Positions 53,791 through 64,000 of a stretch of 64,000 nucleotides of DNA are shown one piece after another. How positions within the stretch are numbered: the first letter of the stretch is position 1; each line of letters opens with the position of its first letter. The stretch spans positions 372,001 through 436,000 of the forward strand of contig JACGCK010000022.1 of the NCBI GenBank assembly GCA_014925825.1, written 5' to 3'. A model generated the notes under the pieces. That model searched no databases. It saw nothing but the letters and a program-made list of their open reading frames with translations, and was not told the origin of the DNA. A program made the translations under genes and the position numbers. The DNA is from Pholiota molesta. Taxonomy: Eukaryota > Basidiomycota > Agaricomycetes > Agaricales > Strophariaceae.

Positions 53791-54957
53791 TCGTCCGCGC
53801 CACTAATAGGATGGGGTACCGCGGTATCGACAGCGAGTCGTTGAGAGCCACCGCGTGTGCGGCCGAATCGTCCTTTCCCGTCTTGATATGTCGGCAGTCT
53901 TCCTGTTCATGTAGTCGAGACCCTAACCCAGCCTTCCGCTGAATAACTGCGTAGGGGGGGAGCACGCTGCTGGCGCCAGTTGCTATGCCATCTACGCATC
54001 GGGTCTTTTGAAATTAATAGGAGGTGGGGTATGGTGCGCCTAACAAGGTGCAGAACTGCGATCAATGGGATGTATGTTGTGTATTGATATGTTATCTTTT
54101 TGGTTCGGTGATCTTGCTTCATTCGAAGGGGGAGCCAGCGTGGGGCGCAAGAACCCCTGTTTTTCCACTCTGTCGCTGGAGATTTTTTCGGTGGTCCGAA
54201 GCGCGCCGGGTGTGTTATCCACGAGTCTTCTTCTCTTGTCATCAACAGTTCCACCATCGCGTCCGTACCCTGCAAGTGCAACGGCACATAGCTCTACGCA
54301 AAGGTTTGCATGTGGGGCCTGTGGGCCAGCTGTCACCGATGCGCATGCCATTTCGTGCTCAAGGGTGCCTTGTGAGGTAGAGCATGTCCATAATGATCCG
54401 TAAGATGCGGCGTATCATATGTGAGGGTGTCTGTGTAACGTCCTCTTTGTCTAACATGCTGTTGCGTGCATGCGTGTGGACTGCTGCCCGAGTGCGCAGA
54501 TGTCGCAGGCGCACTAGGATGTTTAGTCCCCCTACCCAACTACTAGACGTTCATCATCGTGTAGTCAAATACGCACTTATGTATGTACGCAATGACTGGC
54601 TCCACTCTTAAGTGCTGAGCAGATGCTTATCTTTGATACGATCGATTAAGATTGCTATTATTCAAATATTCAGAGATATGCGAATATGAAGCAACTGGGT
54701 TGAAATGATGTAGATGTAGTGGATAGGAAAGATACATGCTTGGATCACGAGAGTTGACGAATCGATACCATCTATCGTCGTAACAAATTTGACACCGTGC
54801 CACCGTGACTGCGCTCGAACATGGACATTGCGTAGAACATCAGATTGTGTACTTCGGCCTTTACTGATGCGTTTTCCTCGACCACTGGCCTACGATATAG
54901 GCCAGGGTGAGGAGTTAAGAACCCTGAAAGCACAGAAAGTAGAAATGCACACGGTTG

Positions 54958-55160
54958 TTATCGATGAAGTGGGCTCGACATTAATATTATCATCGGAGTC
55001 TGATAGGTATCATAATCTATCATTGCAGCTATTCGGTAACACGGACATCCCCAATGCAGACACCCAGACACTTGAGTATACAGCAGAAACCAACACCACG
55101 CCGCCATCGCCATGGGCCCTAAAGAGCGCTGATGATATGCAGTGGAGTGTAGGTTAAAGC
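54958..55160 (-). repeat. Inverted duplicate of 45790-45960
   Basis: The reverse complement contains CTGGGTGTCTGCATT and GGATGTCCGNGTTACCGAAT followed by AGCTGCAA, as at 45882-45930. This is F-box-gene flanking sequence rather than coding. Confidence 0.55.
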
Positions 55161-55439
55161 TACGATACAAGCGAGTCGGTGTGGGGTAGGATGTGGGATG
55201 GATCACGAATCATAAAGGTTAAACAGGATGAGGAACAGGATTGGGTAGGATTGGTACAATGAAGAGCGACTGAAAGCAGTGGCAGCGGATTGCACACCTA
55301 CAGTAACATGTTTTTTCACACCTGGATTGAAATTTGAGCGCAGGGCCGTAGCGTGCCCACAGGGATCGTCGTGCATATAAGCGGCGGGCTCTAAGTGATG
55401 TAGAGTGGAGTCAGGTTGGAAACCCGCTGGGGGACGAGA

Positions 55440-56560
55440 TCTCCTAGCAGGGAGCTGGGCACATACGGTGGAGAGTCGAGGAAGAGGAAGGAAACGGAGA
55501 AGCCGGTATTTTCCGGTGGGAGTACAAATACGCGACAACATGGCTCCGCCGACCGCCTCGTTCTGCCTCGTTTTAACCTTGTACATACTCCATCGTGGGG
55601 ACGCAGGGAGCAACATATCGCATCCAGCGTCTTCTATGACATATCCCAGAGTGCGCCGTCAGTCGACCGAGAGCAGGGCTGTGCTGGAACCCAAAAGATT
55701 CGACAGATCTCCATTTCGTGCACAGTAGTATGGTCACATCTTCTCCCTGCATACTGCGTTATTGCTGACGAATTTACCAGGATTCGGACACATCCTTGGC
55801 CATCGCTTTTGCTATGTTGCTATAGTGTAGTCTTGCCCCCGGATCGCACCCGCTCTCGATCTGCGTAGTCGTCGAAGGCCACACATTTACGGGCTATACA
55901 TTTGAGGTGCGCGTCCTTCTACGCTTTCAGTTCTACTCCCGTCATCGGCGTGTTGTCGTTCCCATCCCATGTCCACTGTATCCGCAACAACGCCACTCCA
56001 CAAACCATCCTGACTCTTTCAAATCTATCACGCATAGCGCATGGAGATGCAGCCCACGCCCCACGGGCCAGTCCACTGTGTTCTATCCGTGTCCAGAATT
56101 TCGATAGAGAAGGATGGTTGCTGGCCGTGGTGTGCGTGCCACCTGGGTCTGTGGGCCACGACCCAAGCACATTTTTGAGACCAAGGGCATCGACCCCAGT
56201 CTGCGTGGCCGTCCACCTCACGGGGTGCGCGTAACAGAGGAGACGCCGGCTCAGCCTCTGTTCTCACGGGCGAACTCTGCGCAACAGGATACGCTGCATG
56301 CGGTTACACATGCACGCCTCCACACCTGCATGCGCTGCGTATGCCAACCCGCTGACAGAGGCTGACAGAGGCTGGCAGAGGCGCGCGGCGATGATCTTTG
56401 ATCTTCCCGACCATGGCGCCTTCGCACCCCCATCCAGACGTGTCAGTATACGATCCACGCGGCCATCGCGATCAGCACCCCAGCCTCCCGCAGGCGCTGT
56501 AAAAATCTGCGCTGCGAGGCGTGTGCGGTCTGGTAGTACCCTGCCGCCTAGCCTCCTGCG
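55440..56560 (-). repeat. Duplicated module, copy D (inverted)
   Basis: GAAGCCGGTATTTTCCGGTG near 55499 to GCCTAGCCTCCTGCGCATTT near 56547. Similarity with copy C extends to about 57060. Copies C and D share a right flank that A and B lack, and A and B share another, so the four derive from at least two rounds of duplication. Confidence 0.7.
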
Positions 56561-57116
56561 CATTTTGTATTGTCCGCGCCACTAGGATGGGGTACCGCGG
56601 TATCGACCGGCGCGCCGTTGAGGGCCACCGCGTGTGCGACCGAATCTTCCCTTCCCATCTTGTTGTGTCGGCAGTCTTCCTGCCCATGTAGTCCTGCCCA
56701 TGTAGTCGCGACCCTGGCCCAGCCTTCCACAGAATAACTGCGCACGGGGGAAGCACGCTGTCGGAGCCAGCTGCTATGACCTCTACGCATTTTTTTTTTG
56801 TTGTAAATCATTAAATGGGAGGTGGGGTAGGGTGCGCCTTACACGGTGCAGAACTGCCGTCGATGGGATGCATCGTGGTTTTGTGTATTGATATTGTTAT
56901 CTTTCGGTTGTGTGGTCTGGCTTCATTCGAGAAGGGGGCGCTGGTGTGGTATGCGGGTGCAGGAACCCGTGTGGTGAATAGGTCTGGCGCTGGAACGGCG
57001 ATTTCGCCATTGTGTTGCTGCAGATTTTCTCGGTGGTCCGAAGCGCGCTGTGTGTGTTATCTACTTGCTCCTCTGCGCGAACACTTTTCTGCGCGCACGT
57101 TTCTCTGCGCGAACGG

Positions 57117-57708
57117 TGCGTGGGTGGGTTGGATAGCGGGCATATTGGCGGGCGAGTTCCACGAGCTGAGCAAGCCCGCGTTCGCGTTCGTCGTGTGCTT
57201 CATGCTGCTGCAATTCTCCCTCAGCTTCGGCGAGCACCACGCCCTCCGTACGTCTGCCCCCATCGATTCGTCTCTGCCCTCGTCACCACCTATAAACCAC
57301 GTCTAACCCTACCTCGTGCTCGGTTCGTCCTCTGGGCAGTGCTACATACCCCGGGGAGGTGTGCCCGGCGCGCTTCTGCGCCTTCGGCGCTTCGCGCACG
57401 GGATCTCCGCAGCGATGGCGAGGTCGGCGCGATCATCTGAGTCTCCGCGCTCGCGTTCAACACGCCTTCACAGAAGATCGGCACGCCCGCGATCCTGTGG
57501 AGTTTCTGGTGCGTCTTTTGTGTGTTCCGACTTGCGCGTTTTTTTGGGTGACCTTGCGTGCGCGGTTTTTTGATGTTGTGGAAGCCGCATGCTGATGCCG
57601 TTCTGTGTTTTTTGGTGTAGTGCTTACGCTCTTGCTGCCGGAAGTGATGGGCTACGACCCGGACGAGGTGCTCGCGCAGGAGATCCGTGAGGAGCGCGCG
57701 GAGCGCTA
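57117..57708 (+). pseudogene. Phosphate-permease-like (MFS, PHO84 group) gene, 3' end, decayed
   Basis: Plus-strand fragments in several phases: FAFVVCFMLLQFSLSFGEHH before a GTACGT donor near 57248; GEVCPARFCAF at about 57355; AHGISAAM; EVGAII, a TGA, then VSALAFNTPSQKIGTPAILW; and after an intron, LTLLLPEVMGYDPDEVLAQE followed by IREERAER and TAG at 57708. This order (NFG-like, PGEVFPTR-like, AHGISAA, GAIISALAFN, KIGTPAVLW, LLLPEVxGxDPD) matches the C-terminal third of fungal proton-coupled phosphate transporters. At least two frameshifts and one stop are present and the N-terminal two thirds are missing. Confidence 0.6.
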
Positions 57709-58143
57709 GCGCTCTGGGGCTGTTGCAACAAACTAGCATGATCTTGCGCGGCGAAAATGGTGGTGTATAAGGGGAGGAAGGGCCATTGCTGGCTGCGGCG
57801 TGCTATTGACTAAAAAATGCGACGAACGAACTCGTAAATCCACCTTTGTATACTTGCTTTTTTTTCACTAGTATTTGTACATCCATCCATCTATCCATCC
57901 GTCATTCTGCGGTCTGCATTCAAGCCACTTCAAAGCTACTTATTTTCCAGACATTTTCTTCGTGTTCTATTTACATAACATTCCACAATAACGAATGCAG
58001 CACCAATTGTCCCAAACTTCGCTTCGAGCTCTGCAGTACAAATCATCCATACGCGCTCGTGCGCAGTGCGCGCATCTTATCAGCGTTTCTCGCCGACATG
58101 AGCCGCGGTCGCCGGTCCTCATATCACCTTCCCTCGTGTTATC

Positions 58144-59646
58144 CTAGGGGTAAGTATACTCAACCAAAAACACCCCTGAGTACGCCAGCATATCCGCCCG
58201 CTCCCGATCTTGCCATCTCTTCGACACCACGCTGTCATACACCCGCCGCCGCGCCCCCGCGTTCAGCCGCGGGAACGCATCGCGCAGCACCTTCAGCCCG
58301 TCCTGCCGGAACGTCTCCAGCGCCAGCGCGGCCTTCACGCCGCGCGAGACCTTGATCCTAAATCGGATGGCGATCGTGGAAATCGCGGACGGGGGGTACT
58401 GCGCGAGGACAGCGTCGATGGCCGCACAGTCGACCTCGGTGGGGATATCTTTGACGCGGCCGGTCGCGTGATAACCGAAAATGGTGGAAAGACCAGCGGC
58501 TTCGATGGATATTTCGAGGCGGGAGAGGGGTGGGAGGTGCGGTCCGAGGAGATCGAGGATTTGGTGCGTGGAGGATTCGATCGACGACAGGCTGTTGTAC
58601 TTTTCGAGGAGTAGATTAATGGTAAGCCTTGTTAAACGCGACAGATGCCTGTAGTCCACACGGAAGCGCGGAAAGATGTGCTCTGCGCGGTGATCATGAT
58701 TGAGCAGAGAAACTCTAGTTCGGATTTGGAGAAGCGTCAACGTACCGCTGTTGAAATTGAGCGTGAGGTCCTCCAGCACGGTCCAATGTTGCCAATGATA
58801 GGAAATGGAGTTGACCATTGAACTTTCCTGTAGGGTGACCGTCAGAGCTTTCAACATAGGGATATCTCCTGGAGCGATGAGGTTGTTGAAAAAGACTGGT
58901 GCGTTATGTATATCCAAGCTCTCGAGGTGGTTCCATAATCCCAGCGCCGTATACTCTGGAACGCGTTGAGAATTCAGAGTCGACGGAAATGATATACCAC
59001 AGATGGAGATGTGTTTAACGTGTCGTCCTTTTAGCAGTGTCGGAGGAACGTCATCGAACCATTTCAATTCCAATGTCGCAATGCGGGTATCTAATAGGGC
59101 CTCAATGTTGGAGATAAATTCAGGAGTGATCACTTCCTCTTGCCATTCCGAAAATCCCCACAATGCCAGCGTATAGTCGCTTGTCGAGTATTGGCAGCCT
59201 TCAACGCCTTGAAATACCGTATTCAATATCGTTATTAATGACCCGTCTTCCATCTCCGGATGTGGAACCACGTCGCCCTGCGTGTCCACAATCTCACCCA
59301 GGGCCAACACCAACTTCCGCACATGACGCGCAACCCCCATGCTGGGCGCTGCCCACACATCCGATCGCAGCAGATCGAGGAATGCGTGGATATAAGAAAG
59401 TGGCGGCGGTGTAGAATCGCTTCGCTGGAAGGACACGATCGAAAAGCGGTGGGCATTTATGCGTTGGCGAAAGATGTGTGAGACGAGGGCAAGCGAAGAG
59501 AGCGCTCCGGGATCGACCATCGTATTTTCTGAATCGGATAGGTTGCCAGTAGAGAGTTCGGAATAAAAGGCCTCATCTATGATTTTATCAATTAGCTCTA
59601 TAGGGAGCTCGCTTTGTGTCAAGACGGGCATCGTTTGCGATATCAT
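58144..59646 (-). CDS. F-box-like protein, intact
   Basis: A 500-residue intronless frame from ATG 59646 (MISQTMPVLTQSELPIELID) to TAG 58144. The N-terminus has an F-box-like segment ELPIELIDKIIDEAFYSELS ... DPGALSSLALVSHIFRQRIN (residues about 9-65), expected to bind Skp1. It is followed by a long alpha/beta region with repeated LxxLxL segments (HVKHISICGISFPS, LESLDIHNAPVFF, LEDLTLNFNSGTLTL, LTRLTINLLLEKY, LSRLEISIEAAGL). This layout is common in expanded families of Polyporales and Agaricales. An earlier in-frame non-ATG extension exists, and MPVLTQ is an alternative start. Two truncated relatives lie at 45880 and 52235. No defect seen. Confidence 0.82.
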   Translation of the reverse strand: MISQTMPVLTQSELPIELIDKIIDEAFYSELSTGNLSDSENTMVDPGALSSLALVSHIFRQRINAHRFSIVSFQRSDSTPPPLSYIHAFLDLLRSDVWAAPSMGVARHVRKLVLALGEIVDTQGDVVPHPEMEDGSLITILNTVFQGVEGCQYSTSDYTLALWGFSEWQEEVITPEFISNIEALLDTRIATLELKWFDDVPPTLLKGRHVKHISICGISFPSTLNSQRVPEYTALGLWNHLESLDIHNAPVFFNNLIAPGDIPMLKALTVTLQESSMVNSISYHWQHWTVLEDLTLNFNSGTLTLLQIRTRVSLLNHDHRAEHIFPRFRVDYRHLSRLTRLTINLLLEKYNSLSSIESSTHQILDLLGPHLPPLSRLEISIEAAGLSTIFGYHATGRVKDIPTEVDCAAIDAVLAQYPPSAISTIAIRFRIKVSRGVKAALALETFRQDGLKVLRDAFPRLNAGARRRVYDSVVSKRWQDRERADMLAYSGVFLVEYTYP

Positions 59647-59699
59647 TTTTGACGGGGGAATCAGATAGTAGTGATAGACCAATGATAGATCATTCTGGA

Positions 59700-62600
59700 T
59701 GCGGACTGCGTAAAGCCGGAATTGGACAAGTTTGCCACGCTTAGGAAGCCTGCTGAGCGCCTGAGCGCTGAGCTACGGTGGTTAGCCAAGAAACAATTAT
59801 TTTGGCAATTTGTGCCCATTGAGAGCTTCTAGATACATGCTCGTGAATAGATACTAGTAAATATAATTCAGCCTTCAAAAAATGTGCGTGTTGTGGAGAA
59901 AAATCTCTGACATTGACAAGTTACCTTTCTCTACTCCGTAGACATACTAGACATGACTAAATCCATGTAATAGTTTCTGTAGACTCTGCGGTTGGAGTCA
60001 AGCGATAACGAGCCATATCTAACGAGAATAATCGCAACTTTACGTCTTCGGCTCCGCTATATTTCTCAGAGCCCTCACTTTTCTTGTTGTTTCGTCTTGG
60101 TTTCGTCATTATAATTGATGAACACAAAGAGCAATGTCTTCGTCATAACCACGCAATGTGATCTTCGTTCAGTAAATCTGCACGATGCGATAACCGGAAT
60201 TAAAAACTGATCAAATGGTACATCGTCAAACTCGATGCGTAAGTTGTGGCAGTCTGCGCAGACTCTGCAAGAGGCGAAGGTGGAAGGATTTACAACGGGT
60301 GGTCACTGCATCGTCACAGGCTCATAGTCCCTTTCCATCCAAAGGAAGAAGTATAAGTGGATGTAGTCATTATAAGTACATGCAAAGTGGCTGTCACAGT
60401 GCGTGTTCAAACGTTCACTGAGGCAACGTTCAGGTCAAGATGCGCGAGGCACCAAGGTACTTCCGGCGAAGTCCGGTGTTTGACGCCGCCCACTGAAGCA
60501 CACATTGCAGCCGAAGTTGGCTTGTCGTCTTCTTTTCTTCGACGACGCAACTACTTATCCGCGCGCGGTTGGGTACCCCTCCACTCTTCATCATCAAGCT
60601 ACGCCAGCCAACCACCTGCCTCTCCCATTTTACCCCACAGCAGACCCCACAGCAGTCTCATGGCGTGAACAGGCACATCAGCGTCATTGGCGGCGCACCT
60701 GGATGATTTCGAACGCAGCGACGTCGTGGGCAGTCGGGTGACGATGGCCTTGCGGGGCATTGCGATAAGGGCTCTAGAGAGGCGGCGCATACGTTTACGG
60801 TCGATGGTGGTGAGCTTTTCACCTCCTTCTCTTACCCCGTGATTGGTGGCCTCATTATTTTTATATCGACGACAGTCTGGCCAACGTCATCATCCCCACC
60901 TGCGGCACCTTCTACTAGTCTCCGAATCCACGCGCTACATTGAGCGTGGGAGCAAAGCAAGCCCAGCGCGATGCCAAGTCGGGCGATGAAGGTGCTCAAG
61001 GCGCCCAGGAGCGCAAGATGGAGAAGCCGGCTAAGGCGACAACGGAGGCTCGCGAATTGAAAATCCCGGCCGACATGGAGGCAGGGCAGGCTTTTGGGAG
61101 GACTTGCTCGTCAGAGGGCGAGGCGAGGACGACGTGGCGCTCGAGTTCTTCTTGAAATAGATGGCACATTCCAAAGTCCTTCTTCTATGTTTCCTGAGTG
61201 AGATGGGATGCTGACGTTGCGACAGAATTTTTTATCCCGCCGCCGTCACTTCAAGCTGCTCGGGACATGTGTTCTACTTCCACCGCGACGGAGCATGAGT
61301 TCCCCCACCTTCGTCGCACCTCAGATTCATCCCAACCGCCATCACGCAGCGTCTCCGACATCCACCTCACCTCAAACGCCGTGCTGCGCTCTGTTTCGTC
61401 CCTTTGCTTGCACACATTTGCGATATATTCCTTCTCGCAGGTGCGCAGTGTACCCCTCCATGTCTCTCGTCCATTACTCCTAGGCTCTGGCGCCAGCGCC
61501 GTCATCCGCGGTCCTCCCCACTACGCGGGTTCTCAACCTCTATTGCAGGTGTCCACTATAGATCGTTGGATGTGGAGTGTTAGCCCTAGCGATATCATGG
61601 ATCTGTGCGATACCGCCGCCGATTCCGTCCATATCAGGTGCGTGGTCGTCGTCCACTCCGTCTGCACCCTCTCTGTTTCGCTGCTATCCAGAAGCCCCTT
61701 CCCCGCATTCATTTGTGACACACCTGCGTAAAGGGCCAGATGGGCTTGTTCTTGGACAGGCTTCCCCCCTACGCTATCCGGGGCTAATGCATTCGGCGTC
61801 GCTGATGGTGCATCAGCCCTTGGTCTGTCTGGCGGTTGCGTGTGTGGAGTACTACAGAGGTGTCGTGTCATCGCCGTGTTTTGTGCGTTGTGATCGTGTC
61901 CCTTTCATCGAGCGTCTGATTCACTTCCAAAGTGCTTGTGCTTGAAGTGAATCGTGCGTTTGAGGTGTGCGCCGTTATCTATCTCGTATCCCCACCTTGA
62001 TTCCAGTCCGCGCACTTGTCGCCAGGTTGTGTCGCACTTCCGACGGCGTTCTCCGCTCGCTCGCGCGTCGTTCTGCTTCCTTGCGCAACCCCAAGGGCGC
62101 TGCGGGTGCGACGATTTCATCAATAGCCATCAAGAGTCGTGTATCTACGCGCTACGGGCTCATCGGAGGTGCGTGGCCTTCGATTTTTCGTCCACGCATT
62201 TCTTGCCAAGTTGTCCGCGTCTGTGATGTTCGCGACATCCCCACCCACCTCCGCGCGCATTTCGACGGTTTGAGCCTTATTGCGCAATGTATCAGTGTTT
62301 GCGGCCCATGTTGGGCTGTACAGAAGACCTTGGGCCTCTTCTCATCGTGCTCCGCGTTTACTGTTGCAGACATCATCGCCATCATTCGCTGGAAAGGCTA
62401 GTTGGATTAATACAGATGGTTATCTCCCTTTCTGTGCTGGCTCTGGGTTTTATTATTGGCTTCACTTATGACATACTATGTACTAAGGACGTTGACGACA
62501 CTAACGACTTTGCGTAAAGACGGTGACGACATCAACGACTTTGCAATAACATTTTCATGACACATCTAAAACAAAACTTCGATGCCTATTCAAGTTATTC

Positions 62601-62700
62601 ATGAGTTGAAAAGCGAAAAAAAAGGAACCACCATTTATTATATCTTTACACTAAACTTCCTTCACAACAATGCACGACGAACACTCAACACTCGAATGAT
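59700..62700. other. No confident gene in about 3 kb
   Basis: Frames of 100-180 codons occur on the plus strand (61198-61731, 61967-62401) and shorter ones elsewhere, but without recognisable domains, and several overlap. The sequence at 60940-61155 (SVGAKQAQRDAKSGDEGAQG...) is charged and may be an exon remnant. No repeats stand out. Confidence 0.35.
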
Positions 62701-62724
62701 ATGACTAACCAGAGTTGGCGAGAC

Positions 62725-63050
62725 TCATAACATCTCCAATTTCGCCCCATGATGGATCTCGTATTGCCCTAATGTGATGTGGTCCTTGTAGACGTTATGC
62801 CTGGCGGATCAAAGTGGTTTGAAAGGTAGATTCGTCAAAAAGGAAAAAAAAAATTAGAAGTAGGATAAAAGAGACATAAACAAAAAAGAAATGCAGCGCA
62901 CGATTTCTTAAGCACGATCTTCGACGCACTCGTTCCTGTCTGCGCCGCGATGTGCCCTTTGAGCTCGCCCACGGTGTCATGGGGACTGGTTTTGACGTGG
63001 ACTACACGTGCACGCACACATCCAAGATTAATCGCCACGCAGAAACACAT
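62725..63050 (-). CDS. HUB1: HUB1/UBL5 ubiquitin-like protein, two exons
   Basis: Exon 1 runs from ATG 63050 to 62902 and exon 2 from 62800 to TGA 62725, with a GT-AG intron of 101 nt (62801-62901). The spliced length is 225 nt, giving 74 residues; family members have about 73. The product has HDTVGELKGHIAAQTGTSAS followed by KIVLKK, and exon 2 gives VYKDHITLGQYEIHHGAKLE. Both are close to the conserved UBL5 core (TIGDLKKLIAAQTGT, KIVLKKWYTIFKDH, LGDYEIHDGMNLEL). HUB1 binds spliceosomal proteins non-covalently in the nucleus. Oddities: the usual KKWY is KKSH across the splice site, and the C-terminal double Tyr is replaced (LEML). This could be a fast-evolving paralogue or a young pseudogene. 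Confidence 0.78.
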
Positions 63051-63165
63051 CCAGTAAGGGGCCGCGGTAGAAGGGGAATACGGAAAAATAAAAAGAATGT
63101 CAGCGCCTAAAACCACAGTTGCGCGCTAGACAGCTAACGGACCTGTGCGCCCATGACCGGTCGCG

Positions 63166-63396
63166 CTAACCTAACGGGGAGATAATGATGTCAGACTGGG
63201 ACACCGATGGCATCCATGTAGGGCAAACGTACTGTAATATGCCCGTTGCTGCTTTGTGCTGGCTGCGATGAGGCAATGCGCGCTTGATCAACGAGTGTTG
63301 CGAGGCCACATCAGACCGCTCGTAGTAGGCTGGGGCGGCGATGACGGATCCAAGAAGAAGGGCGAGGAGAACGACGAGGAATTTGGGTACGAACAT
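63166..63396 (-). CDS. Small predicted secreted protein
   Basis: From ATG 63396 the 76-residue product begins MFVPKFLVVLLALLLGSVIA, a strong signal peptide with a likely cleavage after AAP. The mature part has a KR dibasic site (SLIKRALPHRSQHK) that a Kex2-type protease could cut. The frame ends at 63166. A 3' intron cannot be excluded (GT near 63231), so the C-terminus is uncertain. It stands apart from HUB1 by 115 bp on the same strand. No family was recognised; the Kex2 site and size are also seen in small secreted proteins and pheromone-like precursors. Confidence 0.5.
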   Translation of the reverse strand: MFVPKFLVVLLALLLGSVIAAPAYYERSDVASQHSLIKRALPHRSQHKAATGILQYVCPTWMPSVSQSDIIISPLG

Positions 63397-64000
63397 GGTG
63401 AATTGAAGGGGTCGTCTGTGTGTTGCACGTTTATTATTGGTCAAAATATAATGGTAATGGGAAATTATCTCACTAATAGGTCTAGGAAATTCAACGTTGA
63501 CGAAGGTGATCGATTTTTCAGAAATTCTTTAACCAAAGCCGACCTTTGATACGAGAGAGTATCGTCAGTATGGTAAATCGTGCGAGTTGGTTTAAACTCA
63601 CCAGCAGCCAAAGGTGAATGTTATAGTGGGAATCGTTCCAAACGATCTGAGGAAATTGGCCCATGTCGGAGAGCCTTTTATATGACATCCACAGCATGTG
63701 AAAGGCCGATTTGCGGCGCATGGAGCAAGTAAATTCAACAATGCATAGGACGAGTTGTCAACGCCAGATGATCAAAAGAGTCTCGATCGGTTCTCGAGAC
63801 CAGTAGCCGAGTTGCCAATAGTACATAGCACATGGTCGAATAACTTTCTATGTAGTCTTGGCACTTGCTTTACTTCAATTTACTAAAATGTTATACAGAA
63901 TCATTTGTTTTGGCCGTTGCATGAAGCAGGAAATTTGGAATGCGAATTCGATGCCTGATATCTTATATCTACATTTCCAGCATCATAATGCAAGTGAGAT
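63397..64000. other. No recognised feature
   Basis: The upstream region of the secreted-protein frame, AT-rich towards the right edge. No gene, repeat or RNA was recognised. Confidence 0.4.

Noticed and set aside
59163..59481. Plus-strand frames over the F-box gene at 58144-59646
   Set aside because: Short antisense shadows within a continuous 500-codon gene.
1..64000. tRNA, rRNA or snRNA genes
   Set aside because: No cloverleaf, A/B boxes in register or rRNA-like stretches were recognised by eye; a covariance-model search would be decisive.

Overview
The window is transposon-rich fungal DNA, most likely from an agaricomycete basidiomycete. The evidence is two F-box genes of the mushroom-type family, short introns (35-101 nt) in the host genes, a Tad-like non-LTR element with APE endonuclease and RNase H, a Ty3/gypsy polymerase with an FIDDLPIKGP reverse-transcriptase motif, and weak signs of CpG decay in older repeats. 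No species is claimed. Coding starts are taken at ATG; all junctions were found by eye.

Positions 1-13578: minus-strand remains of a Gag-like gene (left edge) and of a Ty1/copia pol (2165-12516). The copia integrase is split by a 7.7 kb insertion flanked by a 7-bp target duplication. That insertion is two nested giant palindromes: E1 (3982-8526, two 2,155-nt arms in exact register) sits 10 bp inside the left end of E2 (3972-3981 plus 8527-11702). Neither encodes a visible transposase. A hAT-like non-autonomous element (12517-13538) sits just upstream of the copia protease.

Positions 13579-41442: one LTR retrotransposon with 1,353/1,381-bp LTRs. Its gag is interrupted twice: by a composite insertion of DNA-transposon debris (about 15481-19786), and by a 5.86 kb Tad-like LINE (21614-27477) flanked by a 1,136-bp direct repeat of gag, an extraordinary target-site duplication. 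Without insertions the element would still be about 16-17 kb, because between protease and reverse transcriptase it carries nearly 5 kb of extra reading frames (29817-34662), two pairs of which overlap as ATGA, and it has a further frame after integrase (38881-39858). A one-base deletion separates the integrase catalytic Glu from the two Asp residues, so this copy is probably not autonomous.

Positions 41443-64000: gene-poor flank with degraded duplications. Four copies of a roughly 1.1 kb module (two in each orientation) are interspersed with F-box fragments. Recognisable host genes are a damaged short-chain dehydrogenase (46754-47682), two intact-looking F-box genes (49902-51359 and 58144-59646), a phosphate-permease-like pseudogene end (57117-57708), a spliced HUB1/UBL5 ubiquitin-like gene (62725-63050) and a small predicted secreted protein (63166-63396).

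Inferred order of events: copia insertion and decay, then E2, then E1 inside E2, and separately gypsy insertion, then decay and LINE insertion. The LINE flanks differ at only two CpG positions, while the LTRs differ at roughly 1 percent, so the LINE is younger than the gypsy element.
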